Shown here: in pieces, positions 8,009 to 15,731 of the stretch
Numbering within the stretch: the stretch's first letter is position 1
Layout: the number at the start of each line of letters is the position of its first letter
NCBI GenBank assembly: GCA_016793045.1
Contig: JAEUKZ010000240.1
Span: forward strand, 1-32,778
DNA: 32,778 nt
Direction of reading: 5' to 3'
Source: Alphaproteobacteria bacterium
Lineage (GTDB): Bacteria; Pseudomonadota; Alphaproteobacteria; CACIAM-22H2
Program-made: the position numbers and the translations under genes
Notes under the pieces: generated by a model
Databases searched by the model: none
Seen by the model: only the letters and a program-made list of their open reading frames with translations
Told to the model about the DNA's origin: nothing

Positions 8009-9622
8009 TCAGGCCGATCCGTAGAGGCGGCGAAGCTCGCTCTTCAGCAATTTGCCGGTTGCGGTGTGCGGCAGGTCGTCGACGACGACGACATCGTCCG
8101 GTACGCACCAGGACGCGACCTTGCCCTGGTAGAAGGCGCGCAGATCGGCCGCCGTGACCGCCTCGCCCTTTTCGAGCGCCACGATCAGCCGCGGCCGTTC
8201 GCCCCATTTGGCGTCAGGCCGTGCGATCACCGCCGCCTCGCGGACCGCCGGATGCGCGATGGCGATGTTCTCGAGCTCGATCGAGCTGATCCATTCGCCG
8301 CCGGACTTGATGACGTCTTTCACCCGGTCGACGATCTGGATGTTGCCGTCGGCATCGATCGTCGCGACGTCCCCGGTCTCGAACCAGCCCGCCTCCTGGT
8401 GCGACGGCACGACGTCCGAGTTGAAATAGCGGCCGCAGACCCACGGCCCGCGCACCTTGAGCGCGCCGAAGGCGGTGCCGTCCCACGGCAGTTCGTTGCC
8501 GGCGCCGTCGACGATCTTCATGTCGACGCCGAAGACCGGCCGGCCCTGCCTGGCGGCGAGCGCGTCGCGTTCCGCCGGGGGCAGATCGACCTGCTTGCGC
8601 TTCGGGTGGTTGGCGGTGCCGAGCGGGCTGATCTCGGTCATGCCCCAGGCGTGGACGACCTTGACCCCGTAGCGGTCGCGCAAGGTCTCGATCATCGACG
8701 GCGGGCAGGCCGAGCCGCCGATCACCACGCGCTCGAGCCTGCCCAGGCTCTTGCCGGACTGCGCGAGGTGATTGAGCACGCCCATCCACACCGTCGGCAC
8801 GCCGGCGCTGAACGTGACGCCTTCGTCGTAGATCAGGGCCTGCAGGCTCGCCCCGTCGAGATTGGGGCCGGGCATCACCAGCTTGGCGCCGGTCAGCGGC
8901 GCCGCATAGGGCAGGCCCCAGGCGTTGACGTGGAACATCGGCACGACCGGCAGCACCGCCTCGCGCGCCGACAGGCCGAACACGTCGATCAGGCTGACCG
9001 CGTAGGAATGCAGCACGGTCGAACGGTGGCTGTAGAGCACCCCGCGCGGGTTGCCCGTCGTGCCCGACGAATAGCAGAGCGACGACGCGGTGTTCTCGTC
9101 GAGCACCGGCCAGACGAACGCGTCGCGCTCCGCCTCGACCAGCGTCTCGTAGCACAGCGCGTTCGGCAGCGTGGTCCGCGGCATGTGCGCCGCGTCGGTC
9201 ATCACCACGAAGCCCTTCACGCCGGGCAGCTTGTCGGCGAGCGTTTCCAGCAGCGGCACGAAGGTGAGGTCGACGAAAAGCCAACGGTCCTGCGCGTGGT
9301 TGATGATGTAGACGATCTGCTCCGCGAACAGCCGGGGGTTGATCGTGTGGCAGATCATGCCGGAGCCGGAGATCGCGTAGTAGAGTTCGACATGGCGGTA
9401 GCCGTTCCAGGCGACGGTGCCGACGACGTCGCCCGGCGCGAGGCCGAGCCGCACGAGCGCGTTGGCGAGCCGGCGCGCGCGCGCCGCCGCGTCGGCATAG
9501 CCGTAGCGGTGCAGAGGGCCTTCGACGGTCTTCGAGACGATCTCCGTGTCGGCGTGATACTTCGCCGCGAAGTCGAGCAGCGCCGACACGTTCAACGGCA
9601 CGTCCATCATCAAGCCGCGCAT
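8009..9622 (-). CDS. Acyl-CoA synthetase of the 3-(methylthio)propionyl-CoA ligase (DmdB-like) group
   Basis: A 537-residue adenylate-forming ligase. The N-terminus [20 protein letters not shown], the segment [13 protein letters not shown]-x-x-HRY, and the AWNGYRH and [16 protein letters not shown] regions are typical of the group usually annotated as DmdB or medium/long-chain fatty-acid CoA ligase. The P-loop is [17 protein letters not shown] (residues 183-199), with [25 protein letters not shown] and the catalytic lysine in [10 protein letters not shown] (Lys524). The ATG at 9622 follows a strong GGGAGG site. The in-frame extension upstream to 9961 is a shadow of the selenoprotein gene. It is probably the first gene of the ligase/dehydrogenase operon, with the selenoprotein 94 nt upstream on the same strand. 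Whether methylthiopropionate is the substrate is not shown. Confidence 0.92.
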   Translation of the reverse strand: MRGLMMDVPLNVSALLDFAAKYHADTEIVSKTVEGPLHRYGYADAAARARRLANALVRLGLAPGDVVGTVAWNGYRHVELYYAISGSGMICHTINPRLFAEQIVYIINHAQDRWLFVDLTFVPLLETLADKLPGVKGFVVMTDAAHMPRTTLPNALCYETLVEAERDAFVWPVLDENTASSLCYSSGTTGNPRGVLYSHRSTVLHSYAVSLIDVFGLSAREAVLPVVPMFHVNAWGLPYAAPLTGAKLVMPGPNLDGASLQALIYDEGVTFSAGVPTVWMGVLNHLAQSGKSLGRLERVVIGGSACPPSMIETLRDRYGVKVVHAWGMTEISPLGTANHPKRKQVDLPPAERDALAARQGRPVFGVDMKIVDGAGNELPWDGTAFGALKVRGPWVCGRYFNSDVVPSHQEAGWFETGDVATIDADGNIQIVDRVKDVIKSGGEWISSIELENIAIAHPAVREAAVIARPDAKWGERPRLIVALEKGEAVTAADLRAFYQGKVASWCVPDDVVVVDDLPHTATGKLLKSELRRLYGSA

Positions 9623-9659
9623 GGATCCTCCCTCGGGTGCTCGCGCCGCAGCGCTCTTG

Positions 9660-9680
9660 AGGGCCGATATCGCCGGCCCT
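9660..9680. repeat. Inverted repeat between the selenoprotein gene and the CoA ligase
   Basis: A 7-bp perfect inverted repeat, AGGGCCG and CGGCCCT with a 7-nt loop, lies in the 94-nt gap between the two minus-strand genes. The minus transcript could fold it into a stem, but no run of U follows, so it is not a standard intrinsic terminator. It may be an RNA-processing stem, an operator or chance in GC-rich DNA. Confidence 0.3.
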
Positions 9681-9716
9681 GGCCCGAAGGATACGCCAGT
9701 CCGCTCCGGTCGGATT

Positions 9717-10802
9717 TCAGTTTTTGCGCGGCGCCGCGAAGCCGGGCAGGTCGGGCGGCGGATAATAGGGCTTGTCGCCGAGCGCCTGGACGCGCGCCCA
9801 GAATTCGGGACCGCCCGCCTTGCCGACCGCCTCGAGATCGGCAGCCTGCCGCCACATCGACCACGAGTCGGGGTGAAGCCGGCTCGCCGCCGCGAAATGC
9901 GCCGCCGCCTCCGCGGCGCGGCCGTTGCGCTGCAGCCAGACGGCGAGGCGGAACCGCGCATGCGCTTCGGCGATCTCCGGCGTCAGCTTCGGCAGCGCGC
10001 GCTTCACCGCGTCGGGCGGCAGAGCGTGCCTGCCCGTCGTCACCCAGTCCTTCACCGCCGCGAGATAGTCGGTGCGCGCCTGCTGGCGCGCCTGCGCGAG
10101 TTCCGGCGCGAGCGTGCGCGTCGTCATGTCCATGCGCCGGAAATGGTCGGTCGAGCCCGCGGTCTCGGGCGGGCGGACGATGCGGCCGGCCTCGTCGATC
10201 CACACCGCCTGCGGCACGTTGACCATGCCGTAGAGATCGGCGACGCGATGCTCGGTGTCGACCAGGCACCAATAGCTCGCCTTGGCCTGTTCGACCCAGG
10301 TCCGCGCGTGGTCGGCGCCGCGGCTTTCCTCCGCCACGGCGACCACCATGAAGTTCCGGTCTGCGAGGTCTGCGAAGAGTTGCTGCCACACGGGCAAGTC
10401 AAATCGGCAGCCTCACCACGAGGCCCAGGTGGAGAGAAAGACCTTTCTCCCGCGCAGTTCCGAAAGCCGGCGCGTCACCCCGGCGAAATCGGGCAATGCG
10501 AAGTCCGGCGCGGCGTCGCCGGCCAGCGCGTCGCGGCGGGCTGCCGCACCGGCGCCGAGCGCCCAAACCTGCCGGGCTTCGTCGTGGACGACCGGATTGC
10601 CGAGGCGGCGCCAGAAGCCGGCGACATCGACACGCCCGGCCGCGACCATCGCTGCCGGCAGAGGGACGCAGAGGTCGTCGCAGCACATGCCTTCGGGCTT
10701 GAGCACCCAGCCGGTCGCGCGTTCGGCATCGGCGGCGTCGAGCCACAGTCCGTCGTCGGTCGCGGCGGTCAGCTCGCCGCGGTCCGTGAGTATGGTCGCC
10801 AT
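9717..10802 (-). CDS. Thioredoxin-fold (ResA/AhpC-like) redox protein with in-frame UGA: probable selenoprotein
   Basis: The reading frame runs from ATG 10802 to the stop at 9717 with one internal TGA at 10413-10415. With the TGA read as selenocysteine it gives 361 residues, with Sec at position 130. Residues 1-90 contain a Cys-rich motif (EGMCCDDLCVPLP, Cys39/40/44). Residues about 93-220 are a redoxin domain (GDAAPDFALPDFAG, then KVFLSTWASW-U-GCRFDLPVW), and the C-terminal 120 residues are Ala-rich and helical. The TGA falls where thioredoxin-fold proteins carry the first active-site Cys after the WA-x-W strand; the second Cys is Cys132, giving U-G-C. Coding character and family pattern continue in the same frame on both sides, with no indel. 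Other genes here use TGA as a normal stop. The alternative is a nonsense-mutated pseudogene, made less likely by the exact position of the TGA and the stem after it. The start lacks a clear ribosome site. Confidence 0.82.
10382..10415 (-). promoter_or_regulatory. Candidate bacterial SECIS stem-loop immediately after the UGA
   Basis: In the minus-strand mRNA the UGA (10415-10413) is followed after one base by GCUGCC (10411-10406). That pairs perfectly with GGCAGC (10387-10382), leaving an 18-nt loop GAUUUGACUUGCCCGUGU. A stem starting right at the UGA with its loop about 16-20 nt downstream is where bacterial SECIS elements sit for SelB recognition. A G lies 18 nt after the UGA near the loop centre. 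The upper stem is weak in my hand folding and the usual G at the start of the apical loop is not clear, so this is a candidate. No selA/B/C/D gene lies in the window. Confidence 0.55.
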
Positions 10803-10881
10803 GCGTCATGCCCCATTGCGTGGTTGTTGCACCAGCCTAGGAGAATTTACGCGCGGCGCACGGTCACGGTTTCGTGCCCGC

Positions 10882-10915
10882 AAAACAAAGAAGGGTCGCC
10901 CGAGGGGCGACCCTT
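10882..10915 (-). terminator. Intrinsic terminator of the small transcription unit
   Basis: A perfect 10-bp stem, AAGGGTCGCC (10891-10900) and GGCGACCCTT (10906-10915), has a 5-nt loop. Read on the minus strand it is followed by CTTTGTTTTG, a U-rich tail in RNA. On the plus strand no T run follows, so it terminates minus-strand transcription. It lies 80 nt upstream of the selenoprotein start, so it either ends an independent small RNA or mRNA or acts as an attenuator in the selenoprotein leader. A second stem, GCGGTCA-3 nt-TGACCGC, lies just before it at 10931-10947. Confidence 0.8.
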
Positions 10916-10960
10916 CCCATGTCGAACCGCGCGGTCAACGTGACCGCCTGCACCCCTCGT

Positions 10961-11032
10961 TCAAGCGGTGCGGATCGCGCTCGAGGCGATAATCCAGGTC
11001 ACGACGGCCGACGATTCTCGATGATTAGACAC
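10961..11032 (-). CDS. Small ORF (23 codons) behind an exceptionally strong ribosome binding site
   Basis: The GTG at 11032-11030 is 6-7 nt after AAAGGAGG and opens a 23-codon frame that begins MSNHRESSAVV and ends ASSAIRTA before TGA. The middle is mildly hydrophobic (VVTWIIA). A second, overlapping frame (VIQCLIIENRRPS, 13 codons, 10999-11040) starts inside the ribosome site and is less plausible. The ORF is framed by a candidate promoter, the ribosome site and an intrinsic terminator on the same strand. This makes it likely to be a real small gene, leader peptide or sRNA precursor. I do not recognise the peptide. Translation itself is inferred from the ribosome site. Confidence 0.5.
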   Translation of the reverse strand: MSNHRESSAVVTWIIASSAIRTA

Positions 11033-11048
11033 TGGATCACCTCCTTTC
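11032..11048 (-). promoter_or_regulatory. Extended Shine-Dalgarno: 17 nt complementary to the 16S rRNA 3' end
   Basis: The plus strand reads CTGGATCACCTCCTTTC, identical to the conserved 3' end of bacterial 16S rRNA. The minus transcript is therefore complementary to it over 17 nt, against the 5-7 nt of a normal ribosome site. The flanking plus-strand bases do not match the rest of 16S helix 45, so it is not an rRNA fragment. Confidence 0.75.
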
Positions 11049-11068
11049 GTTGTGGACGGGACACCGCA

Positions 11069-11097
11069 ACTATGCAGCCCGGCGCCGCGACATACAA
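11069..11097 (-). promoter_or_regulatory. Candidate sigma-70-type promoter of the small transcription unit
   Basis: On the minus strand TTGTAT (11097-11092) and CATAGT (11074-11069) are separated by exactly 17 nt, with four of six matches to each consensus hexamer. Transcription would start near 11062, about 30 nt before the small ORF, and run about 180 nt to the terminator. Spacing and position are good but the hexamers are imperfect. Confidence 0.45.
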
Positions 11098-11303
11098 GGG
11101 GCTGGGCCAAGCCGTTCGGTATTCGAACGCATTATGCATCCGCATAACGCCAGAATCGATGAAAATTCAATCGAATCAATCAGATACGGCGGCCCTATGC
11201 AGTATTCACCCGCTCGCCAATGGCCGGGGCAATCGCGCCCGGCGCGTGCGGCGGGCACGCCGATCCGCCGGTATATATAAGTGTCGCCGCGAAGCCTTCA
11301 AGC
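11098..11303. other. Non-coding stretch with two operator-like inverted repeats
   Basis: This region lies downstream of the nine-gene minus-strand operon and upstream of the small transcription unit, and is clearly more AT-rich than its surroundings. It contains GTTCG-5 nt-CGAAC at 11114-11128 and TTATGC-ATCC-GCATAA at 11132-11147, two dyads only 3 nt apart that look like regulator sites. A TATATATA run lies near 11271-11278. No convincing ORF, RNA gene or U-tailed terminator for the upstream operon was seen. Confidence 0.35.
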
Positions 11304-12611
11304 TCACGGGCCGAGCAGGCGCGGCAGGGTCATCGCGATCGCCGGGAAGGCGGTGATCAGCGCGAGCAGGATCAGGTCGGCGGCGATGAACGGTGCCACC
11401 CCGCGATAGATCGTCTTCATCGCGATCTGCGGCGCGAGGCCGTGGATCAGGAAGACGATGATCCCGATCGGCGGAATGATCATGCCGAGCTCGATGACGA
11501 TGACGTTGATCACCCCCCACCAGATCTGCTCGTAGCCGAGCCGCTCGATGATCGGCAGCACCAGCGGCAGGGTGATCAGCATCGCCGCGATCTCGTCGAA
11601 CACCGCGCCGAGGATCAGGTAGGCGACGAGCAGCGCCGCGATGATGACCAGCGGCGGCAGCTGCAGCGCGCCGACCGCCTCGATCAGCGCATCGGGCACC
11701 CGCGCGACGGTGAGGAAATAGGTGAACACCGAGGCGCCGATGATGATGATGTAGATCATCGCCGTCGCCGCCGCGGTCTCGCGCAGGCCCCGCCACGCGC
11801 CCGCCCAGTTGAGCCGCCCCATGGCGAGCGCGAACGCGAAGGACAGCACCGCGGCGACCGACGCGGCCTCGCTGACCGTGAACACGCCGCTGTAGAGCCC
11901 GGCGAACACCGCCGCCATCAGCACCAGGACCGGTCCGGCGCGGCGCAGCGCCGCCAGCCGTTCGGGCCAGCCGACCGGCTCGCTCACCGGCGCGGCCGCG
12001 GGATTGCGCCACACCACCAGCTTGACCGCGAGCACGTTGAGCGCGATCGCCAGCAGCGCCGGCACGATCGCGGCGACGAACAGGTCGAGGATGAAGGTGC
12101 GCGAGACGATGCAGTAGAGCACCATCACGATCGAGGGCGGGATCAGCGCCTTGAGCGTGCCGCCGGCGGCGATCGTGCCGGCCGAGAACGCCGGCGCGTA
12201 GCCGCGCCGCAGCATCTCCGGCAGCGCCGCCTTGGCGAAGGTCGCCGCGGTCGCAGTCGACGAGCCGCACACCGCGCCGAACACCGCCGAGCCGCCGATC
12301 GTCGCGTAGGCGAGCCCGCCCCGGCGGTGGCCGAGAAAGGCGGCGGCGGCGGCGTAGATGTCGGCCGAGAAGCCCGCCGCGGTCGCGAAGGTTCCCATCA
12401 TCAGGAACAGCGGCACGCTGGCGAGGTCGACGCTCGACAGGATGCCCGACGGCTCCCCCGCCAGGATCGACAGCGCCGGCCCCCAGCCCGATTGCAGCGC
12501 GAAGCCGACGACGCCGACGACGATCATCGCGATGCCGATCGGCACCTGGATCAGGATCAGCGCGAACATCGCGGCCATGCCGAGCGCGCCGATGACGAGC
12601 GGGTCGCTCAT
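11304..12611 (-). CDS. TRAP transporter large permease (DctM type), second system
   Basis: A 435-residue polytopic membrane protein of standard DctM length. Family hallmarks are the N-terminal MFALILIQVPIGIAM helix, GAVCGSSTATAATFAKAALPEM (the SGSSxATAA-like region, residues about 110-130), ALIPPSIVMVLY, and the C-terminal LGMIIPPIG. It is the last gene of the operon that begins at 20294, 3 nt after the small permease. It presumably imports the substrate of the upstream dioxygenase/hydroxylase enzymes. It differs clearly in sequence from the other two DctM proteins of the window. Confidence 0.95.
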   Translation of the reverse strand: MSDPLVIGALGMAAMFALILIQVPIGIAMIVVGVVGFALQSGWGPALSILAGEPSGILSSVDLASVPLFLMMGTFATAAGFSADIYAAAAAFLGHRRGGLAYATIGGSAVFGAVCGSSTATAATFAKAALPEMLRRGYAPAFSAGTIAAGGTLKALIPPSIVMVLYCIVSRTFILDLFVAAIVPALLAIALNVLAVKLVVWRNPAAAPVSEPVGWPERLAALRRAGPVLVLMAAVFAGLYSGVFTVSEAASVAAVLSFAFALAMGRLNWAGAWRGLRETAAATAMIYIIIIGASVFTYFLTVARVPDALIEAVGALQLPPLVIIAALLVAYLILGAVFDEIAAMLITLPLVLPIIERLGYEQIWWGVINVIVIELGMIIPPIGIIVFLIHGLAPQIAMKTIYRGVAPFIAADLILLALITAFPAIAMTLPRLLGP

Positions 12612-12614
12612 CGT

Positions 12615-13133
12615 TCAGGCCCGCTCGTCGCCGCGGTCGGCGCCGGTGAGCCGGGCGATGTCGCGCAGCACCACCACCGCCTGCACCGGCACGCAGAGCG
12701 CGATCAGCACCGTCGTCGCCTGCCAGAACGGCGCCACCTTCCACTGCAGCACCCAGGTCGTCTGGCCGGCGCGCGCCAGGCCGTTGGTGAAGAGCTGGAA
12801 CTGCCACGCCATCGCCGCCATGACGACGAGCACGACGATGCCGGCGACGACGTTGCACAGGCGCGCGCCGAAGCGGCCGAACAGCGCTTGGGCGAATTCG
12901 ACCGTGATGTTGGCGCGCTCCGCCAGCACCACGGGCAGCGACGCCGCCACCGCGTTGGCGATGATGAGCGCGCCGACGTCGCGCACGCCGTCGATCGGCT
13001 GGTTGGCGAGCCAGCGCATCATCCCGTCGACGACGGTCATGCCCGCGAGCACCAGCAGCAGCACGAGGCCGAGAACGGCGGTCGCCCGCGTGAGGCGGAC
13101 GACCAGCCGTTCCAGCGTCAGGACAAGGTCCAT
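12615..13133 (-). CDS. TRAP transporter small permease (DctQ type), second system
   Basis: A 172-residue protein with four hydrophobic helices. The DctQ-type second segment reads VRDVGALIIANAVAASLPVVLAERANITVEF, here split by a polar ERANI loop, and a Trp-containing third loop (QTTWVLQWKVAPFW) follows. It lies between the receptor (7 nt upstream) and the large permease (3 nt downstream), and forms the inner-membrane complex with the latter. The C-terminus is short and charged (RLTGADRGDERA). Confidence 0.9.
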   Translation of the reverse strand: MDLVLTLERLVVRLTRATAVLGLVLLLVLAGMTVVDGMMRWLANQPIDGVRDVGALIIANAVAASLPVVLAERANITVEFAQALFGRFGARLCNVVAGIVVLVVMAAMAWQFQLFTNGLARAGQTTWVLQWKVAPFWQATTVLIALCVPVQAVVVLRDIARLTGADRGDERA

Positions 13134-13140
13134 CCGCCGC

Positions 13141-14163
13141 CTAGCTGCGGGTGGCGGCGCGCACGCGGGCGAGCTCGGCGTCGAGTTCGGCCTTCAGCTC
13201 GCGGTTGCGCGGGGTGCGCGCAACCCACTCGTCGCGCACCGCGGCGAGCGCCTGCTGCGCCGCCGCCTGCTCGGCGTCCGACGGCATGACGACGCGGTGG
13301 CGCGGGTTGTCGCGCAGCCGCTGCAGCAGCTCGTCGTTGTAGCGGCCGATCGAATCCGAGAAGACATTGCCGAGCCCCTCGCCCGCATGCTGGCGCAGGG
13401 CCGCCTGCGAGGCCGCCGGCAGCGCGTCGAAACGCCGCTTGCTCATCAGGATCGCCAGCGGCACGACGCCGAGGCGGATGAAGAAGTGGTTGTTGGTGAC
13501 GCGCTCCAGCCCGAAATCGAACAGCGGCGACATGTGCGAGGTGGCGCCGTCGATCGCGCGGCGCGTCATCGCCTCGGGGATCTCGGTCACCGGCATGCCG
13601 ACCGGCACCGCGCCGAGCGCCCTGATGCCGGCGCTTTCGATCGCGCTCGAGGCGCGGATCTTCTTGCCGCGCAGGTCGGCGATCGAATTGACCGGGAAGT
13701 TGGTGTGGATCGAATAGGGTGCCGTGCAGAACAGGCCGATGACGAAGAAATCGTCGTAGCCGCGCAGCACGTTGCGCTGGATCAGCCGCGAGGAGACCGT
13801 CGTCGCCTCGCGCAGGTTGTTGAAGACGCCCGGCAGCTCGAGCACCTCGTTCTCGGCGAAGCGCCCCGGCGTGTAGGACGGGATCACCCAGGCGATGTCG
13901 GCGACGCCGTCGAGCACCAGCTGCGGCTGCTGTGCCGGATTGCGGCCGAGCCCGCCATTGGGGAAGAACTCGACGGTCAGCGCATTGTTGGTCTGGCGCT
14001 GCACCGCCTCGGCATAGGGGCGCATGACGGTGAGGTAGGTGACCTCGCGGTCGGGCGTGAACACCGCCCACTTCACCTTGTCCTCGGCGCGCGCCGCACG
14101 CGTCCCGGCAAGCGTTGCGAGCGAAGCGGCCGTGGCGGTCGACAGGAAATCGCGTCTCTTCAT
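13141..14163 (-). CDS. TRAP transporter substrate-binding protein (DctP type), second system
   Basis: A 340-residue periplasmic receptor. The ATG at 14163 follows an AGGGAGG site and opens with MKRRDFLSTATAA, a clear twin-arginine (RRDFL) leader with cleavage near ARA-E (residue 27). A longer in-frame start at 14196 would displace this leader. The mature part has the DctP pattern: RPYAEAVQRQTNN near the start, the Arg-containing segment SIADLRGKKIRASSAIES, then GAVPVGMPVTEIPEAM. Gene order P-Q-M is conserved. It is the seventh gene of the operon, 29 nt after a CoA ligase, which links transport with CoA activation of the same compound (inference). Confidence 0.93.
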   Translation of the reverse strand: MKRRDFLSTATAASLATLAGTRAARAEDKVKWAVFTPDREVTYLTVMRPYAEAVQRQTNNALTVEFFPNGGLGRNPAQQPQLVLDGVADIAWVIPSYTPGRFAENEVLELPGVFNNLREATTVSSRLIQRNVLRGYDDFFVIGLFCTAPYSIHTNFPVNSIADLRGKKIRASSAIESAGIRALGAVPVGMPVTEIPEAMTRRAIDGATSHMSPLFDFGLERVTNNHFFIRLGVVPLAILMSKRRFDALPAASQAALRQHAGEGLGNVFSDSIGRYNDELLQRLRDNPRHRVVMPSDAEQAAAQQALAAVRDEWVARTPRNRELKAELDAELARVRAATRS

Positions 14164-14192
14164 CGGTTCCTCCCTGGTTGTCGTTCGATCGG

Positions 14193-15731
14193 TCATTGCG
14201 GCCGCTGGTCGAGACTATACTCGACCACCGCGCCGTAGCGGGCCTTGGCTTCGCGCCGCAGCACCTTGCCGACGGGGCTTTTCGGCAGATCGCGGGCGAA
14301 ATGGATCGTCTTGGGCGCCTTGACCGGCCCCAGCGCCTCGCGCGCGAAGGCGATCAACGCCTCCGGCGTCGTCGCGGCGCCGTCGCGCAACTGCACCGCC
14401 GCCTCGACCCGCTCGCCCCATTTCGCATCGGGCACGCCGAAGACGATGCATTCGTGGACCGCGGGATGCTGGGCGAGCCGCGCCTCGACGTCGCTCGGGT
14501 AGACGTTGAAGCCGCCGGAGATCACGACGTCGCGCAGCCGGTCCTTGATGAAGAGGAAGCCGCGCTCGTCGAGCGCGCCGACATCGCCGGTGTGCAGCCA
14601 GCCGTCGACCAGCGTCGCCGCGGTGACATCGGGCATGTCGAGATAGCCCGACATCAGCAGGTCGCCGCGCGCGACGATTTCGCCGGTCTCGCCCGGCGGC
14701 AGCAGGCGGCCGTCGCCGTCCATGATGCCGATTTCGGTGAGCGCGGTGGCGCGGCCGCACGAGGCGAGGTTGGCATCGTCCATGAAGTCGCCGGCGCGCA
14801 TCGCCGCGAGCAGCATCGGCGCCTCGGTCTGGCCGTAGCAGGCCTCGAAGCCGCCGCGGAAGACGCGCCGCGCCTCGCGGATGCGCTCCGCCGGCATCGG
14901 CGCCGCACCCCAGATGAGATGACGCAGTTCGGGGAAGCGCATGGTCTCGACCCCGGGATGGCCGAGCATGGCGTAGATCACCGTCGGCGGCAGGAACACG
15001 GTCGAGACGCCGCGTTCGACGAAGGCTTCGAGGATCTCCGGCGGCTTGATGCGCTCGCGCAGGATGTGCCGGCCGCCCACCGCGAGGATCGGCAGCACCA
15101 TGCAAGAGGTGCCGTGGGTGAGCGGTGCCGCGCAGAGATTGCAGTCGTCGCGGGTGAAGCCGTAGGTGAGCAGGAACGAGGCGACCAGCGTGTTGATGCA
15201 GCGATAGGACTGCAGCACGCCCTTGGGCCGGCCGCTCGACCCGCCGGTGAACTTGACGCCCTGGATGTCGGCGAGCGTGCGCTGCGGCCAGGCCGGGCGC
15301 TTGCCGCGGTGGCGCGCGATGGCGCCCGCCAGCGTGTCGGCCGCGTCGCTCGCGGCCGCGGTGCGCGCGAGCAGACGCGGCGTGCCGGCGAGGTCGATGC
15401 GCTCGAGGCAGGCTTCGTCGACGATCACCATCGATGGGCGCGTCAGCGCCACGATCGCGTCGAGCTCCGCCTTGGCGTTGCGCGGGTTGAGCGGCACCCA
15501 GGTTGCCCCGGCGGCGTAGACCGCGAGCATCGCGACCATGTGCTGGAGGTTGTTCTCGGCGCAGATGCCGACACGGTCGCCGGCGCCGACGCCGCGATCC
15601 TGCAGCGCCGACGCCGCCGCCTCGACCTCCGCCACCAGCGCGCGATAGGTCAGCGCACGCGCATCGTCCTCGGCGGCGATGCCGCCGGGATTGAGCGCGA
15701 GGCCGCGGTAGAGAAAGCCGATCGGGAACAT
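14193..15731 (-). CDS. AMP-forming CoA ligase in the nine-gene operon
   Basis: A 512-residue adenylate-forming enzyme. The P-loop is FTGGSSGRPKGVLQSY (residues 161-176), with Ser-Ser where most members have Thr-Thr. Other motifs are ACYGQTEAPM, LHTGDVGALDERGFLFIKDRLRDVVISGG, and the catalytic Lys489 in SPVGKVLRRE. It converts a carboxylic acid to its CoA thioester. Its ATG overlaps the stop of the FAD hydroxylase gene (TGATG), a sign of translational coupling. An in-frame extension to 17546 is only a shadow of the hydroxylase and lyase genes. The substrate is probably the acid made or imported by the operon; benzoate-, coumarate- and aliphatic-type substrates are all possible. Confidence 0.92.
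   Translation of the reverse strand: MFPIGFLYRGLALNPGGIAAEDDARALTYRALVAEVEAAASALQDRGVGAGDRVGICAENNLQHMVAMLAVYAAGATWVPLNPRNAKAELDAIVALTRPSMVIVDEACLERIDLAGTPRLLARTAAASDAADTLAGAIARHRGKRPAWPQRTLADIQGVKFTGGSSGRPKGVLQSYRCINTLVASFLLTYGFTRDDCNLCAAPLTHGTSCMVLPILAVGGRHILRERIKPPEILEAFVERGVSTVFLPPTVIYAMLGHPGVETMRFPELRHLIWGAAPMPAERIREARRVFRGGFEACYGQTEAPMLLAAMRAGDFMDDANLASCGRATALTEIGIMDGDGRLLPPGETGEIVARGDLLMSGYLDMPDVTAATLVDGWLHTGDVGALDERGFLFIKDRLRDVVISGGFNVYPSDVEARLAQHPAVHECIVFGVPDAKWGERVEAAVQLRDGAATTPEALIAFAREALGPVKAPKTIHFARDLPKSPVGKVLRREAKARYGAVVEYSLDQRPQ

Noticed and set aside
9660-9680. Intrinsic terminator after the selenoprotein gene
   Set aside because: The stem is present but no U-rich tail follows on either strand.
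6905-10222. 1105-codon open frame on the plus strand
   Set aside because: Antisense to two CoA ligases and the selenoprotein gene; low-complexity composition and no recognisable motif.
9717-10802. Reading the redox gene as two separate genes or as a pseudogene
   Set aside because: Both halves share one frame without indel, the TGA replaces the active-site Cys position exactly, and a stem-loop follows it. A single nonsense mutation cannot be fully excluded.
11032-11048. Fragment of a 16S rRNA gene
   Set aside because: Only the terminal 17 nt match; the adjacent bases do not continue the conserved 3' end of 16S rRNA. The opposite strand offers a coherent ribosome site, ORF and terminator.
11220-13289. 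689-codon open frame on the plus strand
   Set aside because: Antisense to the second TRAP system; His/Arg/Asp-rich shadow translation.
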